DNA of 64,000 nt from CAVWXT01 sp963759115 (GTDB lineage: Bacteria; Planctomycetota; Planctomycetia; Pirellulales; Thermoguttaceae), in contig CAVWXT010000001.1 of assembly GCA_963759115.1 (NCBI GenBank), forward strand, positions 496,001 to 560,000. Reading direction: 5' to 3'. A program made the position numbers and the translations under genes. A model generated the notes under the pieces. That model had not been told where the DNA came from. It was given only the letters and a program-made list of their open reading frames with translations, and did not search any database. Position 1 is the stretch's first letter; every line of letters starts with the position of its first letter. Shown here in pieces: positions 20,303-31,043 of this stretch.

Positions 20303-21592
20303 GTGACGTTCTCCGTGGATTTGAGGGACTTCGTGATTGTAGCACATCAGCGAACGCCCTGCACGGGGCCGGCGCAGCCGCCGATACGTCTCCAGCGCGT
20401 CGGGAAACGGGGCCAAGGCGCGGTCGAAGATGCCCAGCGTGTAGGCGATGGTCATGCCGTAGTTGCAGATCGGCACGCCGGCCCGGCGGCACTGGGCCAG
20501 GCGGGTGAGCATCTCCCGCCGGTTCCACATGCAGGCCCCGCAGTGAACCACCAGGCGGTACTCGCCCAGCTCGGCCGGAAAATCGTGTCCCTGTAGGGTG
20601 TCGATCCGCAACTCGCCGCCGACGTACTGCTTGAGCCAGCGTGGAATCTTCACCCGGCCGATGTCGTCGCCGATGGGATGATGCGTGCAGGCCTCGGCCA
20701 CCAGCACGCGGTCGCCGGGCCGCAGCCGCTCGATCATCAGCGCCCCTTCGACGAACTGGCTCAGGTCGCCCTTCTGCCGGGCGAAGAGGATCGAGAACGA
20801 CGTCATCTTCACCTCCGGCGGCGTGTCCGCTGAGACTTTCAGGAACGCCTGCGAATCGGTCACCACCAAGGCCGGCGGACGGCTGAGGCGTCCCAAAGCG
20901 TCGCGCAACTCCCGCTCCTTCACCACCAGGCAATACGCATCGCCGTCCAGGAGGTCGCGGATGGCCTGCACCTGGGGCACGATCAGCCGGCCCTTGGGCG
21001 CCTCCAGGTCGATGGGCACCACGAGCACGGCCATCTCGCCGGGCGGAACCAGGTCGGCCACCAGCGCCGGCGCGGAGGAAATCTTCCGGCGCCGCCTGGA
21101 TCAGCGCCTCGCGCAGCTCCGCCACGCCGCGGCCGTCGCTGGCGACCGTTTCGACGAAGGGAGTCTTGGTTTCGCCGAGCTTCTCCTGCAAAGCCGCAAG
21201 CGGCCTGGCGAGATCCGACTTGTTGAACGCGACGACGACGGGGATTTTTCGGCCGCGCAGCTCGCGGAGAATGGCTTCCTCGAACTCCTTCCAGCGGCCG
21301 GCGTCGACCACGAGGATGCCGAGGTCCGTGCGGTCGAACACCTGGCGGGTCTTCTGCACCCGCTTCTCGCCGAGCGCCCCTGGTCGTCGATGCCGGCCGT
21401 GTCGATCCACAGCACCGGCCCCAGCGGCAGCAGTTCCATCGGCTTCTCCACCGGGTCGGTGGTGGTGCCAGCGATCTCTGAGACGATAGAGACTTCCTGG
21501 CGGGTCATCGCGTTCAAGAGCGACGACTTGCCGGCGTTGCGGCGGCCGAACAGGCCGATGTGGAGGCGAAGACCCTTGGGCGCGGTTCTCAT
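20303..21592 (-). CDS. hydF: [FeFe]-hydrogenase maturation GTPase HydF (two frameshifts, missing stop)
   Basis: GTPase domain: LRLHIGLFGRRNAGKSSLLN (Walker A), SEIAGTTTDPVEKPMELLPL, LWIDTAGIDD, VVVAFNKSDLA. The C-terminal [4Fe-4S] site has EACTHH, then HCGACMWNRREM about 50 residues on, the CxHx(n)HCxxC pattern of HydF. Frame changes lie near 21380 (a G run) and near 21085. The expected length (about 410 aa) is reached around 20345, but the frame has no stop and runs into the Tat protein, so the stop was lost by an indel or the two are fused. It begins inside the toxin stop (ATGA). HydF scaffolds the 2Fe subcluster; hydE, hydG and the hydrogenase are not in the window. Confidence 0.82.
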
Positions 21593-21915
21593 GCGTCTTC
21601 TTGTTTGGGCGGTTCTTGGGGCAGACGGTCGAGCCATTTCTGCGGGTCTTGGGCGGTGTGAAAAACCGCGTAGATCGTGACCATGCCCTCGCGGAAGGTG
21701 TAGAGAATCATGTACGGAAATCGGCGGACGAGGGCGCTCCGATAGGGACGCTCGACAAAGCCACACATCTCGGGGGAACGCCCAATTGTGCGAATGCGGG
21801 CATCTACCGCGTGCAGAAACTCGAAGTTCAGGCCCGATTGGCGGCCCTCGTACCACGCAAAGGCCTCCGCAATGTCGCGCTCGGCAGCGGAGAGATTCAG
21901 CAGGCTATTGGCCAT
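21589..21915 (-). CDS. RelE/ParE-family toxin
   Basis: 108 aa from the ATG at 21915. The pattern AERDIAEAFAWYEGRQSGLN, EFLHAVDARIRTIGRSPEMC, and RRFPYMILYTFREGMVTIYA is typical of ParE/RelE toxins (gyrase inhibitors or mRNA interferases). It overlaps the end of the upstream antitoxin by 11 bp and its own stop overlaps the hydF start, so it is probably translated with both. Confidence 0.87.
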   Translation of the reverse strand: MANSLLNLSAAERDIAEAFAWYEGRQSGLNFEFLHAVDARIRTIGRSPEMCGFVERPYRSALVRRFPYMILYTFREGMVTIYAVFHTAQDPQKWLDRLPQEPPKQEDA

Positions 21916-22138
21916 GCCGTCCAAGGATCCTCTGTTTGGCCTCTTCCCACGTGCTGGCTAAGTTGGGATTCTGGCGGTATTCGGTGGCACGGCGGTCAAG
22001 CTCCGCCTTTTGCGCGTCCGTCAACGGAAGGGTTTCGGTCTCGACGGCGATGCTGTCCCAAAGGTCCTCGACGAGTTGGAGTCTCTCGGGCAACGTGAGG
22101 CGGAAGATTTCGGCGTATTGCGGATTCGGCGGATTCAT
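21905..22138 (-). CDS. Addiction-module antitoxin (PF09720-like)
   Basis: 77 aa from the ATG at 22138. The sequence IFRLTLPERLQLVEDLWDSI, then LPLTDAQKAELDRRATEY and STWEEAKQRILGRHG, is the standard short helical 'putative addiction module component' that precedes RelE/ParE toxins. It forms a pair with the overlapping toxin gene. The pair probably autoregulates its own promoter in the 155-bp gap upstream. Confidence 0.85.
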   Translation of the reverse strand: MNPPNPQYAEIFRLTLPERLQLVEDLWDSIAVETETLPLTDAQKAELDRRATEYRQNPNLASTWEEAKQRILGRHGQ

Positions 22139-22293
22139 GCGTGGTCCCACGTTAACTCCACGACGTGCATCACCTAACGATTGTACGCCGTCCCTTGCCC
22201 CACAGCAAGAAAGCGCAAAGGGGCAATCGGTCCGGGCGTTTACAGGGGTGGATGGACGGCGTCCAACACTGGGGATGGCAACGAGGGGGCAAA

Positions 22294-24232
22294 TCAGCGC
22301 AATTCCGATGTCCGGTTCCCCAGTTTGGTCAAGGTGAACGCGCCTTTCGCTATGACCTGCCCGTCCTTGGCTTCGGTCGTTAATTCGCCTAACACTTCGT
22401 TCTGGGCGACGAGCGTGCCTTTGAGTTTCGTGTTGCCGCGCGGCTCGTCCACGCTGGCGGTAAACTCGTTGCCCTGTAGTTTGCCAATGATCGGATTGTT
22501 TTCTTGCGCGGACCTCACGATGGTAATCTTGCCGTTATCGTTCTTCACTTCCACTTGCGTCGCGCCCACCTGCGACTTTTCGCTCTTGGCCGAATCGGCT
22601 CCACCTCTCTTGGAGCCCTCGACGGTAAAGGTGTACGTGCCGCTTTCCAGCCGAAACGGCCGAGGACGGAGACTGGCTCTGGGCGGTATCGCGTGCATCG
22701 GATTCGGCTGCGACTCGGCCGGTTTGGCCGAAGTCGAATCGAGGATCGGTTCAGGCGCAGGCGTAATCTTGATCAATCGGAACGTGCCTTTCGCGAACAG
22801 TTGCCCGTCTTTAGCCACGGCCGTAAATTCACCTGAGAGTTCGTTATCGGCGGTGAGCGTCCCTTTGAGGCTCGTCTTGCCAGGCGGTCCGTCCACGCTG
22901 GCGGCAAACTCGTTGCCGTCCCGTTTGCCGATGATAGGAGGAGAGTTATCTTGCCCGGATTTCGTGATGATGATCTTGTCGTGGTCGTTCACCAGGCGTA
23001 CAGGCGTCACGTCTCCTGCTTTTGTCGGGCCCGGAGCGGCTGAGGTCATGCTGTCGGTAATGAGATGGTACGTGCCGCTTTCCAGCGAAAATTCCTTGGC
23101 TGCGGGGTTGCTCGCGTCCGGTTCGATGTCCACGTCCACGCTCTTTCCGTGGTTGTCGGTACGCTCACGGACCCTGACGCGGCCTGGAAATCCGTCGATG
23201 GCCTTGAGGATGTCGCTGATGGCGACGGGATACTTCGGCTTCTTTCCAACGACGCCGAAGACCGATTCGACCAGCGACTTGGCGGGCGTATTGTTCAGTT
23301 CGTCCTCTTCGAGCATGCCGTTGCCGTTGGTGTCGAACTTCTTGAGGAACTCTTCGAAGCCGCCGCCCGCTGAACTTCCGGCGCTCATGCCGCGCATGCT
23401 GTATTGGAAAGCGCCTCCACCGCCGCCTTGGCCACCGAAGCTTACGCCCGTGCTGCTGTTATACGTTTGCGAGCCACTCATTCCGCCGGACTGAAAGCTG
23501 CCCATGCTGCTGCCCATGCCACCGCCGCCCACGTTGACTCCCGCCACGCCGGGCGTTACCGCCGGCCCGGCCCCGGCATTTGTTCCCCAGCCCAGGCCCT
23601 GCGCCTCGCGGAGGAGTTGGTGGAGGCGGAAATCGACGATCTCATCCTGCTTCTGGTCGCGGAGTGCCAGTTGCTCGCGGAGCCCCTTCACCTTGGCTTC
23701 CAGCTCTTGGATTTCCCTCTGGTGTCTGATCGAGCGGGCATGGAACTCACCCTTCAAACTATCACGCAATTCCTTCTCAACGTCCGTGCGTTCGTTTCCG
23801 CTCTTGGCTGCCTTCCATTTGGCCAGCAGTTCGTTGATGCGACGATCAATGGCAGTCATCATGGCACTCATTTCCGCCTCTGCCGCGCGTTGCCGTTCAG
23901 CATATTTGGGATCGAATCCGGCCGTCGACGGCTGTACCGGCACCGAATACGGGACGTATGAGGATGCGGGCCCCGCCGGAACCCCATATGGCCCAAAAGC
24001 GGGCTCCCGGTAGGGCGCGGTCGTTGGCGGGACCGCCGGAACCGACACAGGCCACGGCGACAGCACGGGCTGCACGGGTTGTGCCACTGGCACTGGCTGC
24101 TCAGAAGGCTGCACTGGCTTGACCTCCGCAACGGGAGGAAGCTTCGCTTGCGCGCTCCTCCTGTCCTATTGCGGCGGCCGCGAGGGCCAGTATGCCCACA
24201 CAAGTTCCCATTGCTAACGTTGTTCGCCTCAT
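22294..24232 (-). CDS. Secreted EF-hand/coiled-coil protein with duplicated C-terminal domain (one frameshift)
   Basis: A signal peptide at 24232 (MRRTTLAMGTCVGILALAAA, with AAGGAG before the ATG) is in a different frame from the main body; one indel near 24150 joins them as GQEERAQAKLPPVAEVKPVQ. Next come a Pro-rich region, a coiled coil (about 23600-23880), a Gly-rich linker, an EF-hand (KKFDTNGNGMLEEDELNN), and two copies of a roughly 110-aa domain. The copies share FSLESGTY/FRLESGTY, GNEFAASVD/GNEFTASVD and LKGTL motifs. Function unknown; calcium binding is likely. Confidence 0.72.
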
Positions 24233-24295
24233 AACAAAGCTCCTTTCAGAAAGGTTGGAAAGACGCGAGTACAGTGATCCACGAGCACGCCGGTC

Positions 24296-24493
24296 GATGC
24301 CAGCTTTGACGGTTCTTGCCCCGGAGGGGCAATTGACAGTAGCCCAGCGATTCATCGCTGGGGCCGGAGACGCGCCATAACGTCCCCGAAGTCCCGTAGG
24401 GACGGCCGAAATGCGGCACCAAGGGTTCAACCGTCCCTTGCGGGACGGAACACGGATTCTCGTTCTCCGACCCAGCGATAAATCGCTGGGCTA
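24296..24493. repeat. REP hairpin array, left part
   Basis: Short hairpins follow each other: TTGCCCCGGAGGGGCAA, CCCAGCGATTCATCGCTGGG, GTCCCGTAGGGAC, GTCCCTTGCGGGAC and CCCAGCGATAAATCGCTGGG. The same units continue on the far side of the group II intron (26417-26560), so the intron split one array. No coding potential. Confidence 0.8.
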
Positions 24494-26416
24494 GTGCGTC
24501 TCTGAAAATGTTTGATCGGTGAGGTGCGAGTCCCCATCAGGTTTGCGTTACAAACCTGTAACCGAAAGTAACCGCGTCTCCGCGAGGAGGGGTGGGAAGC
24601 AACCGGAGGTGAATGACCAGTCCGTAGGATAACGAACCTGATTCGGCCAAGCCTGTCGGGGAGCCTGCTAGCCAATGGCGAACCTCCGACCGCGTGACGG
24701 CGTTCCCTCCGATCCGTCCAGATCTGCCCGGGGGATAGACGCGGCGGCCCATCCGGCTGAGGTAACGTGCGAAAGCCGTGATGGGGAGATGGCAACACGG
24801 TGGTTGAGGACGGAATGGTCGGAAGGTCAAACGTCGTAAGGAGAGAGACCTGGAAGGAAGCAGGACGGAGTTCATTGTCCCTGATAAGGATAGGAAGAAC
24901 CGGCCGTCCAGGAGTCAGAGCACCCATAGTAGCGACGAAACCGGGTAACGCCGGGGGAGCGAAGGGGTGCAGGAAGATGGATGCGTGATGTCCGAGCCAC
25001 GGGAAAGAAACCATCCCCCGGTGACAGTGCCGTTCGCGGCTACTCCCGCCGGAGAGCCTCCGTCGATTCGCGACTGGGCGAACCCGTGTGTCTGGACGGA
25101 CCGCATGTTGGCGACACTCGAACAAGGAGTGCGAGGAGGAAGATGGCACACGCTGATCGACAAGGTGTACGCGCCGCTGAACCTGTTTGCCGCCCGCAGC
25201 CATGTGATCGGCAACCGGGGAGCAGCGGGGGTGGACCATCAATCGGTCGAGGGCTTTCAGGCCAATGGCCAGAAAGAACTGGACAGGCTGCACGAGGCAC
25301 TGCGGACCAATGCGTATCGTCCGCAGGCCGTGCGGCGAGTCTGGATTCCGAAACCGGGCAGCAAGGAGCAGCGGCCGTTGGGGGTTCCGACCGTGCGTGA
25401 CCGCGTGGTGCAAACCGCGCTGTTGCACGTGCTGGAACCGATCTTCGACGCCACGTTTTCGCAAGCCAGTTACGGGTTTCGACACGGACGAGGGTGTCAT
25501 CACGCCCTGGAACGGGTCGAGGAACTGCTCGGCGCTGGTCGCGTCTACGTGGTGGACGCGGACCTCAAGAGTTACTTTGACACGATCTCGAAGCCACGGC
25601 TGATGACGCGACTGCGCGAGAAGGTGTCGGACAGCCGGGTGTTGCGTTTGGTGGAGATGTTCCTGGAGCAAGGCGTGATGGACAACCTGCGGGAGTGGAC
25701 GCCCGAAACGGGCACGCCCCAAGGAGCAGTCCTCTCGCCCCTTCTGGCCAACATCTACCTCAACCCGCTGGACCACGTGCTGGACGACGCCGGTTTCGCG
25801 CTGGTCCGTTATGCAGACGACTTCGTGATCTTGTGCAAGACTCGCGAGGAGGCGGAAGCGGCCTTGGCGATGGTGCAACGTTGGGTCAACGAAAACGAGT
25901 TGACCCTGCATCCGACCAAAACCAAGATCGTGGACGCCCGCATCGAGGGTTTCGATTTTCTGGGCTATCGCTTCCGCGGCGACTTGCGTGTGCCGCGGCA
26001 AAAGAGCCTGCGGAAACTCAAGGAGGCGGTCCGCGCGAAGACCAAGCGCACGAACGGGCATGACCTGCCCTTCACGTGTGCTCGACTGACGCGGCAACTT
26101 CGCGGCTGGTTCATCTACTTCCGCCATTGTCGCGGGTCGGTTTTCCGCCAACTGGACGGCTGGATTCGTGGTCGGCTGCGTAGCATGTTGCGGCGGCGAC
26201 AGAAACGGCGCGGACGGGGCCGCGGAAGGGACCAGCAGCGTTGGCCCAATCGCTTCTTCGACGAGCAAGGGCTGTATTCCCTGCAAACCGCCCATGTCTG
26301 TTTCGCTCAACCCTTTCGGAGGTAACACCATCAACTGGAGAGCCGGATGCGGGAAATCCGCCAGTCCGGTTCGGAGGGAGGGGGGCCGCAACCCAATGCG
26401 GCCTCCCTACCTCTAT
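24494..26416 (+). mobile_element. Group II intron, class C, with RT ORF
   Basis: The 5' end GTGCG at 24494 follows the hairpin CCCAGCGATAAATCGCTGGG and CTA. Domain V is unmistakable at 26340-26372 (GAGCCGGATGCGGGAAATCC, then GCCAGTCCGGTTC), followed by a domain VI stem and the end CTCTAT at 26416. Domains I-III occupy the first 490 nt and the maturase ORF is in domain IV. The empty site is represented by the neighbouring repeat at 26490 (CCGGGCTATTCTGACCGTCC): joining the intron flanks gives the same pattern. Insertion behind a stem-loop is the known habit of IIC introns. Confidence 0.92.
24988..26325 (+). CDS. ltrA: Group II intron reverse transcriptase/maturase
   Basis: A 445-aa RT. Blocks: GAAGVDHQSVEGFQANGQKE, VWIPKPGSKEQRPLGVPTVR, DADLKSYFDTISKPRL, GTPQGAVLSPLLANIYLNPL, the catalytic VRYADDFVILC near residue 275, then a thumb and maturase domain (LTRQLRGWFIYFRHCRGSVF). 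No HNH endonuclease domain follows, as expected for class C. The start ATG at 24988 is chosen over an upstream in-frame GTG at 24967. It should splice its own intron and may act in trans on the ORF-less copy at 35531. Confidence 0.92.
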   Translation: MSEPRERNHPPVTVPFAATPAGEPPSIRDWANPCVWTDRMLATLEQGVRGGRWHTLIDKVYAPLNLFAARSHVIGNRGAAGVDHQSVEGFQANGQKELDRLHEALRTNAYRPQAVRRVWIPKPGSKEQRPLGVPTVRDRVVQTALLHVLEPIFDATFSQASYGFRHGRGCHHALERVEELLGAGRVYVVDADLKSYFDTISKPRLMTRLREKVSDSRVLRLVEMFLEQGVMDNLREWTPETGTPQGAVLSPLLANIYLNPLDHVLDDAGFALVRYADDFVILCKTREEAEAALAMVQRWVNENELTLHPTKTKIVDARIEGFDFLGYRFRGDLRVPRQKSLRKLKEAVRAKTKRTNGHDLPFTCARLTRQLRGWFIYFRHCRGSVFRQLDGWIRGRLRSMLRRRQKRRGRGRGRDQQRWPNRFFDEQGLYSLQTAHVCFAQPFRR

Positions 26417-26560
26417 TTGTCAACCATCCCTTACGGGACGCCGTGCGCTTCCATTTCTCATGCGACCCGGCGATGAATCGCCGGGCTATTCTGACCGTCC
26501 CTTGCGGGAAGAGACACGCTCACGTTTCCCTTCCCACCCAGCGATGGTTCGCTCGTTTTG
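26417..26560. repeat. REP hairpin array, right part
   Basis: Continuation of the array at 24296: ATCCCTTACGGGAC, CCCGGCGATGAATCGCCGGG and GTCCCTTGCGGGA units. It lies between the intron end and the kinase gene; no ORF. Confidence 0.75.
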
Positions 26561-26676
26561 AACAGGAGGCAACTGAGGCAACTGAGATTGTCCGATCCTC
26601 CGTTCTCTCCGTTTCCTCCTGTTCCAAGTGAGTCATGATTGGCTGCGGCTACGCAGCGCTAGGATGGCGCCAAACG

Positions 26677-28251
<1,575 letters not shown>

Positions 28252-28255
<4 letters not shown>

Positions 28256-28862
28256 CGGCCCCCTTCCTCCACGAAACCGCTCTGTTGGATTTCTTCTTTG
28301 AGCCGGCGCATCACCCGGCTCCGCGCCGCGTAGATCGCGCCCACGGTTTTCCCTAGCGTTCGTCCGGCCTCCTCCACGCTCATCCCTTCCACTGTCGTGA
28401 GCCAAAAGGCGTCCCAGGTGCCGTTGCGGAACTCCGGGCGAATCCGCTCCGCCGCCCAGCGGAAGAGGCTGCGGCGGTACTCGCGCTGGAGAGTCTCCTG
28501 GGTGTGCTCGATCCGGCTCGGGCTGTTGGTCGAGGAGTTCACCGACGGTTGTCCCCCCGGCAGCGGCGTCCGGCGGGCGGCGCGTCAGGGCGTTGATGAT
28601 CGCATTCTGGGCGATCTTGGCCAGCCAGGAGCGGAATCGGCCCTTGGCGGGGTCGGCGTCCCAATTGCCGATGGCCCGGCGGACGGCGATCAGCACCCGC
28701 TGAGCCAAGTCCTCGGCGTCGGCATCCTGAAGTCCCCGGCCGCGCGCAAGCCTATACACCACAGGACGATAGATCGCGACGAACTCGCTCCAAGCGTCCT
28801 CGTCGTGCAGGCCTTGCATCCGCACGAGCAGGCTCTTGCGGGTTTCCGGGAAATTCTGGCAT
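28252..28862 (-). CDS. ECF-type RNA polymerase sigma factor (frameshifted)
   Basis: About 203 aa when joined. Region 2 reads LLVRMQGLHDEDAWSEFVAI, YRLARGRGLQDADAEDLAQR; region 4 reads GMSVEEAGRTLGKTVGAIYA and SRVMRRLKEEIQQ. The first codons (ATG at 28862, MPEF) need one C removed from TTTCCC near 28850 to give MPEFPETRKSLLVRMQG. A second frame change lies near 28505. The stop overlaps the kinase start. Such sigma factors direct transcription of small regulons, often through the adjacent kinase. Confidence 0.84.
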
Positions 28863-28929
28863 TCCGCTTCTCCCTACAGGTAACACCCGGCTGGCCCGAT
28901 TATTTGACACGAAAATTGCCCGACGCAAA

Positions 28930-29137
28930 GGGGACAGGTCCATGTTTTCGGGGAGCGATCCAGGGCCATGTAAGCGTTCACGGGCCATGTAGACGCGGCA
29001 TCTTGCCGCGTTGTTCGGTTGAGCGACAATCTCGCACCGCGGCAGGAAGCGGCACGATGCCGCTTCTACGGTCCACGACCCGTGAACGGTTACAAGGCCA
29101 TTGCAACGCCTTGCAGCAGAAAAATGGACCAGTCCCC
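28930..29137. repeat. Nested inverted-repeat element
   Basis: The outer ends GGGGACAGGTCCAT and ATGGACCAGTCCCC differ by one base. Inside lies a second pair (GTAAGCGTTCACGGG / CCCGTGAACGGTTAC, one mismatch), then a third (GTAGACGCGGCAT / ATGCCGCTTCTAC). The structure suggests palindromic elements inserted into one another. It separates the divergent ECF sigma and NusG-like genes and belongs to the GGGGACWGG repeat family. Confidence 0.75.
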
Positions 29138-29201
29138 GATTTCTGAAATGCCGCGGCGGGGGGGCATTGCCCGACAGCTTGCGCCGGCTAGAATGGCGGG
29201 T

Positions 29202-29759
29202 ATGCCGATCCTCAAGGAAGAGCCTAGCCTGTTTCCCGAGACGCTGCTGGACGTGCCGCCGTCCGAGCCGCCCGTTCGTCGCTGGTTCGTCCTTTACACC
29301 AAGTCGCGGCAGGAAAAATCGCTGGCCCGCGAGTTGCTCAAGTACGGCATCGCCTTCTATCTGCCGCTGGTGCGGAGGACCAACGTCTCCCGCGGCCGAA
29401 AGCGCACGGCCCTGGTCCCGCTGTTCGGGGGCTACGTGTTTCTCTACGGCTCGGAAGAAGAGCGGGTGCGGAGCCTGACCACGGGCCGGATCTCCCGCGT
29501 GCTCGACGTGGAGGATGCGGACCAACTGGTGTTCGACCTCCGCCAACTCCGTCAACTGATCACGGCCGACGCCCCGCTGACGGTCGAGAGCCGGCTGATG
29601 GCGGGCCAGTGGGTGCGGGTACGGCAAGGCGCGTTTGCCGGACTGGAAGGGACCGTGATGAAGCGTCGCGGAAAGACTCGCCTGCTGGTGAGCATCAACT
29701 TCCTGCAACAAGGCGCCTCGGTCGAGATCGACAACTTCCTGCTGGAACCGCTGGGATAG
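29202..29759 (+). CDS. NusG-like transcription elongation/antitermination protein
   Basis: 185 aa from the ATG at 29202 (29193 is also in frame). The NGN domain begins RRWFVLYTKSRQEKSLAREL and YGIAFYLPLVRRTNVSRGRK, PLFGGYVFLYGSEEERV; the KOW domain is GQWVRVRQGAFAGLEGTVMK. It resembles specialised NusG paralogues (RfaH/UpxY-like) that act on long surface-polysaccharide operons, but no such operon follows. It is monocistronic here, so the target operon must be elsewhere. Confidence 0.85.
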   Translation: MPILKEEPSLFPETLLDVPPSEPPVRRWFVLYTKSRQEKSLARELLKYGIAFYLPLVRRTNVSRGRKRTALVPLFGGYVFLYGSEEERVRSLTTGRISRVLDVEDADQLVFDLRQLRQLITADAPLTVESRLMAGQWVRVRQGAFAGLEGTVMKRRGKTRLLVSINFLQQGASVEIDNFLLEPLG

Positions 29760-29785
29760 CGGTCTGCTGGAACCGCTGGGATAGC
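29734..29785. repeat. 25-bp tandem duplication at the end of the NusG-like gene
   Basis: CTGCTGGAACCGCTGGGATA followed by GCGGT occurs twice in a row. The first copy holds the gene's last codons and TAG; the second is outside the gene. A simple slippage duplication. Confidence 0.75.
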
Positions 29786-29855
29786 GGTTTCCTTGACCAG
29801 GGGTCGTGGTATGGTAGGATCATCCTAGGGGGAAGAGGGTGTGGGAGGATCAGCG

Positions 29856-30239
29856 ATGGGCGAGCGCGCGGGGGACTGGCTGGCGCAGGCCAGTCGCGAC
29901 TTGGAACAGGCAATGGCTTCCCGCGCCGAAGGACGCCATGAGTGGGCCTGCTTCGCGGCACAGCAGTCGGCCGAGAAAGCGGTCAAGGCCCTGCACTTGT
30001 CGATGGGACAGGAAGCGTGGGGGCACGTCGTGGCCCGGCTCCTCGCGGAACTGCCTTTGGCGGTAGAGCAGGACATTGTGGAAAAAGGCCGCGTGCTGGA
30101 CAATTTCTATGTCCCCACGCGATACGCCAACGGCCATCCCGAAGGCGCGCCGTTCGAGCATTATGGCCCGCTGCAAAGCGGCGAGGCGATTGACTATGCC
30201 GGTCAGATCCTTGAGTTCGTCCGTCTTCATATGGCCTAG
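29856..30239 (+). CDS. HEPN-domain protein (toxin of HEPN-MNT pair)
   Basis: 127 aa from the ATG at 29856. A HEPN fold is indicated by WLAQASRDLEQAMASRAEGR, FAAQQSAEKAVKALHLSMGQ and the C-terminal RYANGHPEGAP, which contains the Rx4H ribonuclease motif. In HEPN-MNT systems the HEPN protein is an RNase and is silenced by the nucleotidyltransferase, which AMPylates it. It overlaps the MNT gene by 44 bp. Confidence 0.86.
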   Translation: MGERAGDWLAQASRDLEQAMASRAEGRHEWACFAAQQSAEKAVKALHLSMGQEAWGHVVARLLAELPLAVEQDIVEKGRVLDNFYVPTRYANGHPEGAPFEHYGPLQSGEAIDYAGQILEFVRLHMA

Positions 30240-30570
30240 CCGGGCCGAAGTTGCCAGCGTGTTGGCCGCTTGGGCTTCTGACGCGGCGGCACGGCATCCG
30301 GAGTTGGTACGGCTCGGCTGTTTTGGCTCCTTCGCGCGCGGCGACTGGGCCGTGGGAAGCGACCTCGATTTATTGGCCGTCATTGATTCCGACGACAAGC
30401 CGTTCCAGTGCAGAGGCGCCGATTGGGACCTGAACGGACTGCCGGTGCCGGCCGAGTTGCTCGTCTATACGCGGGAGGAGTGGGAGCATCTTCAGCGCGA
30501 GGGAGGACGATTTGCCGCAACCGTGGCGCGTGAGGCAATATGGGTTTACTCCCCGCTGAGGAACCCATGA
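30196..30570 (+). CDS. MNT-type nucleotidyltransferase (antitoxin of HEPN-MNT pair)
   Basis: About 124 aa from the ATG at 30196. The active-site motif GSFARGDWAVGSDLDLL (GSx10DxD) is intact. The C-terminus AELLVYTREEWEHLQREGGR fits the small MNT family. The start is not certain because the upstream part overlaps HEPN; homology begins around ASVLAAWASDAAARHPELVR. The gene ends in ATGA overlap with the hydrogenase protease. Confidence 0.83.
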   Translation: MPVRSLSSSVFIWPSRAEVASVLAAWASDAAARHPELVRLGCFGSFARGDWAVGSDLDLLAVIDSDDKPFQCRGADWDLNGLPVPAELLVYTREEWEHLQREGGRFAATVAREAIWVYSPLRNP

Positions 30571-31043
30571 AGACCCTCATCATTGGCCTCGGCAATCCGC
30601 TGGTGACCGACGACAGCATCGGCCTGCGGGTGGTGGCGGAATTGAGGCCGCTGGTGGCGGGCCGGCCGGAGATCGAACTGGCCGAAGACTACTGGGGGGG
30701 GCTGCGGCTGATGGAACGGATGGTCGGCTATGATCGCGCGATCGTCATCGACGCCATCTGCACGGGCGCTCCGCCGGGCACGATTCACCTGCTCACGCCC
30801 GACGGCCTCGCCACGCAACGCAGCGCCTCGGCCCACGACGTGAATCTTGCCACGGCCCTGCAATTCGGCCGCCAGGCCGACGCCCAACTGCCCGACAACG
30901 AGCACATCCGGCTTGTCGGAATCGAGGCCGAAGATATACTGAACTTCGGGGAACAATGTACACCCGCGGTTGAGGCGGCCATTCCCCGGGCGGTAGAGAC
31001 GGTTCTGCAAGTCCTCTCGAACCTTTCAGGAGAGCCCCCATGA
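30567..31043 (+). CDS. Hydrogenase maturation protease (HycI/HyaD family)
   Basis: 158 aa from the ATG at 30567. MKTLIIGLGNPLVTDDSIGL is the family N-terminus; the metal-binding acids are in TDDSIG and AIVIDAICTG, with the later HDVNLATALQF and IRLVGIEAEDILNFGEQCTP segments. Such enzymes clip the C-terminal tail of [NiFe]-hydrogenase large subunits after nickel insertion. No [NiFe]-hydrogenase gene is in the window. Start and stop both overlap neighbours as ATGA, so it sits in a tight run from HEPN to the cNMP gene. Confidence 0.86.
   Translation: MKTLIIGLGNPLVTDDSIGLRVVAELRPLVAGRPEIELAEDYWGGLRLMERMVGYDRAIVIDAICTGAPPGTIHLLTPDGLATQRSASAHDVNLATALQFGRQADAQLPDNEHIRLVGIEAEDILNFGEQCTPAVEAAIPRAVETVLQVLSNLSGEPP

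Noticed and set aside
19244..21061. A 605-aa HydF-Tat fusion protein
   Set aside because: A twin-arginine signal must be N-terminal, so the continuous frame is more likely the result of a lost stop codon.
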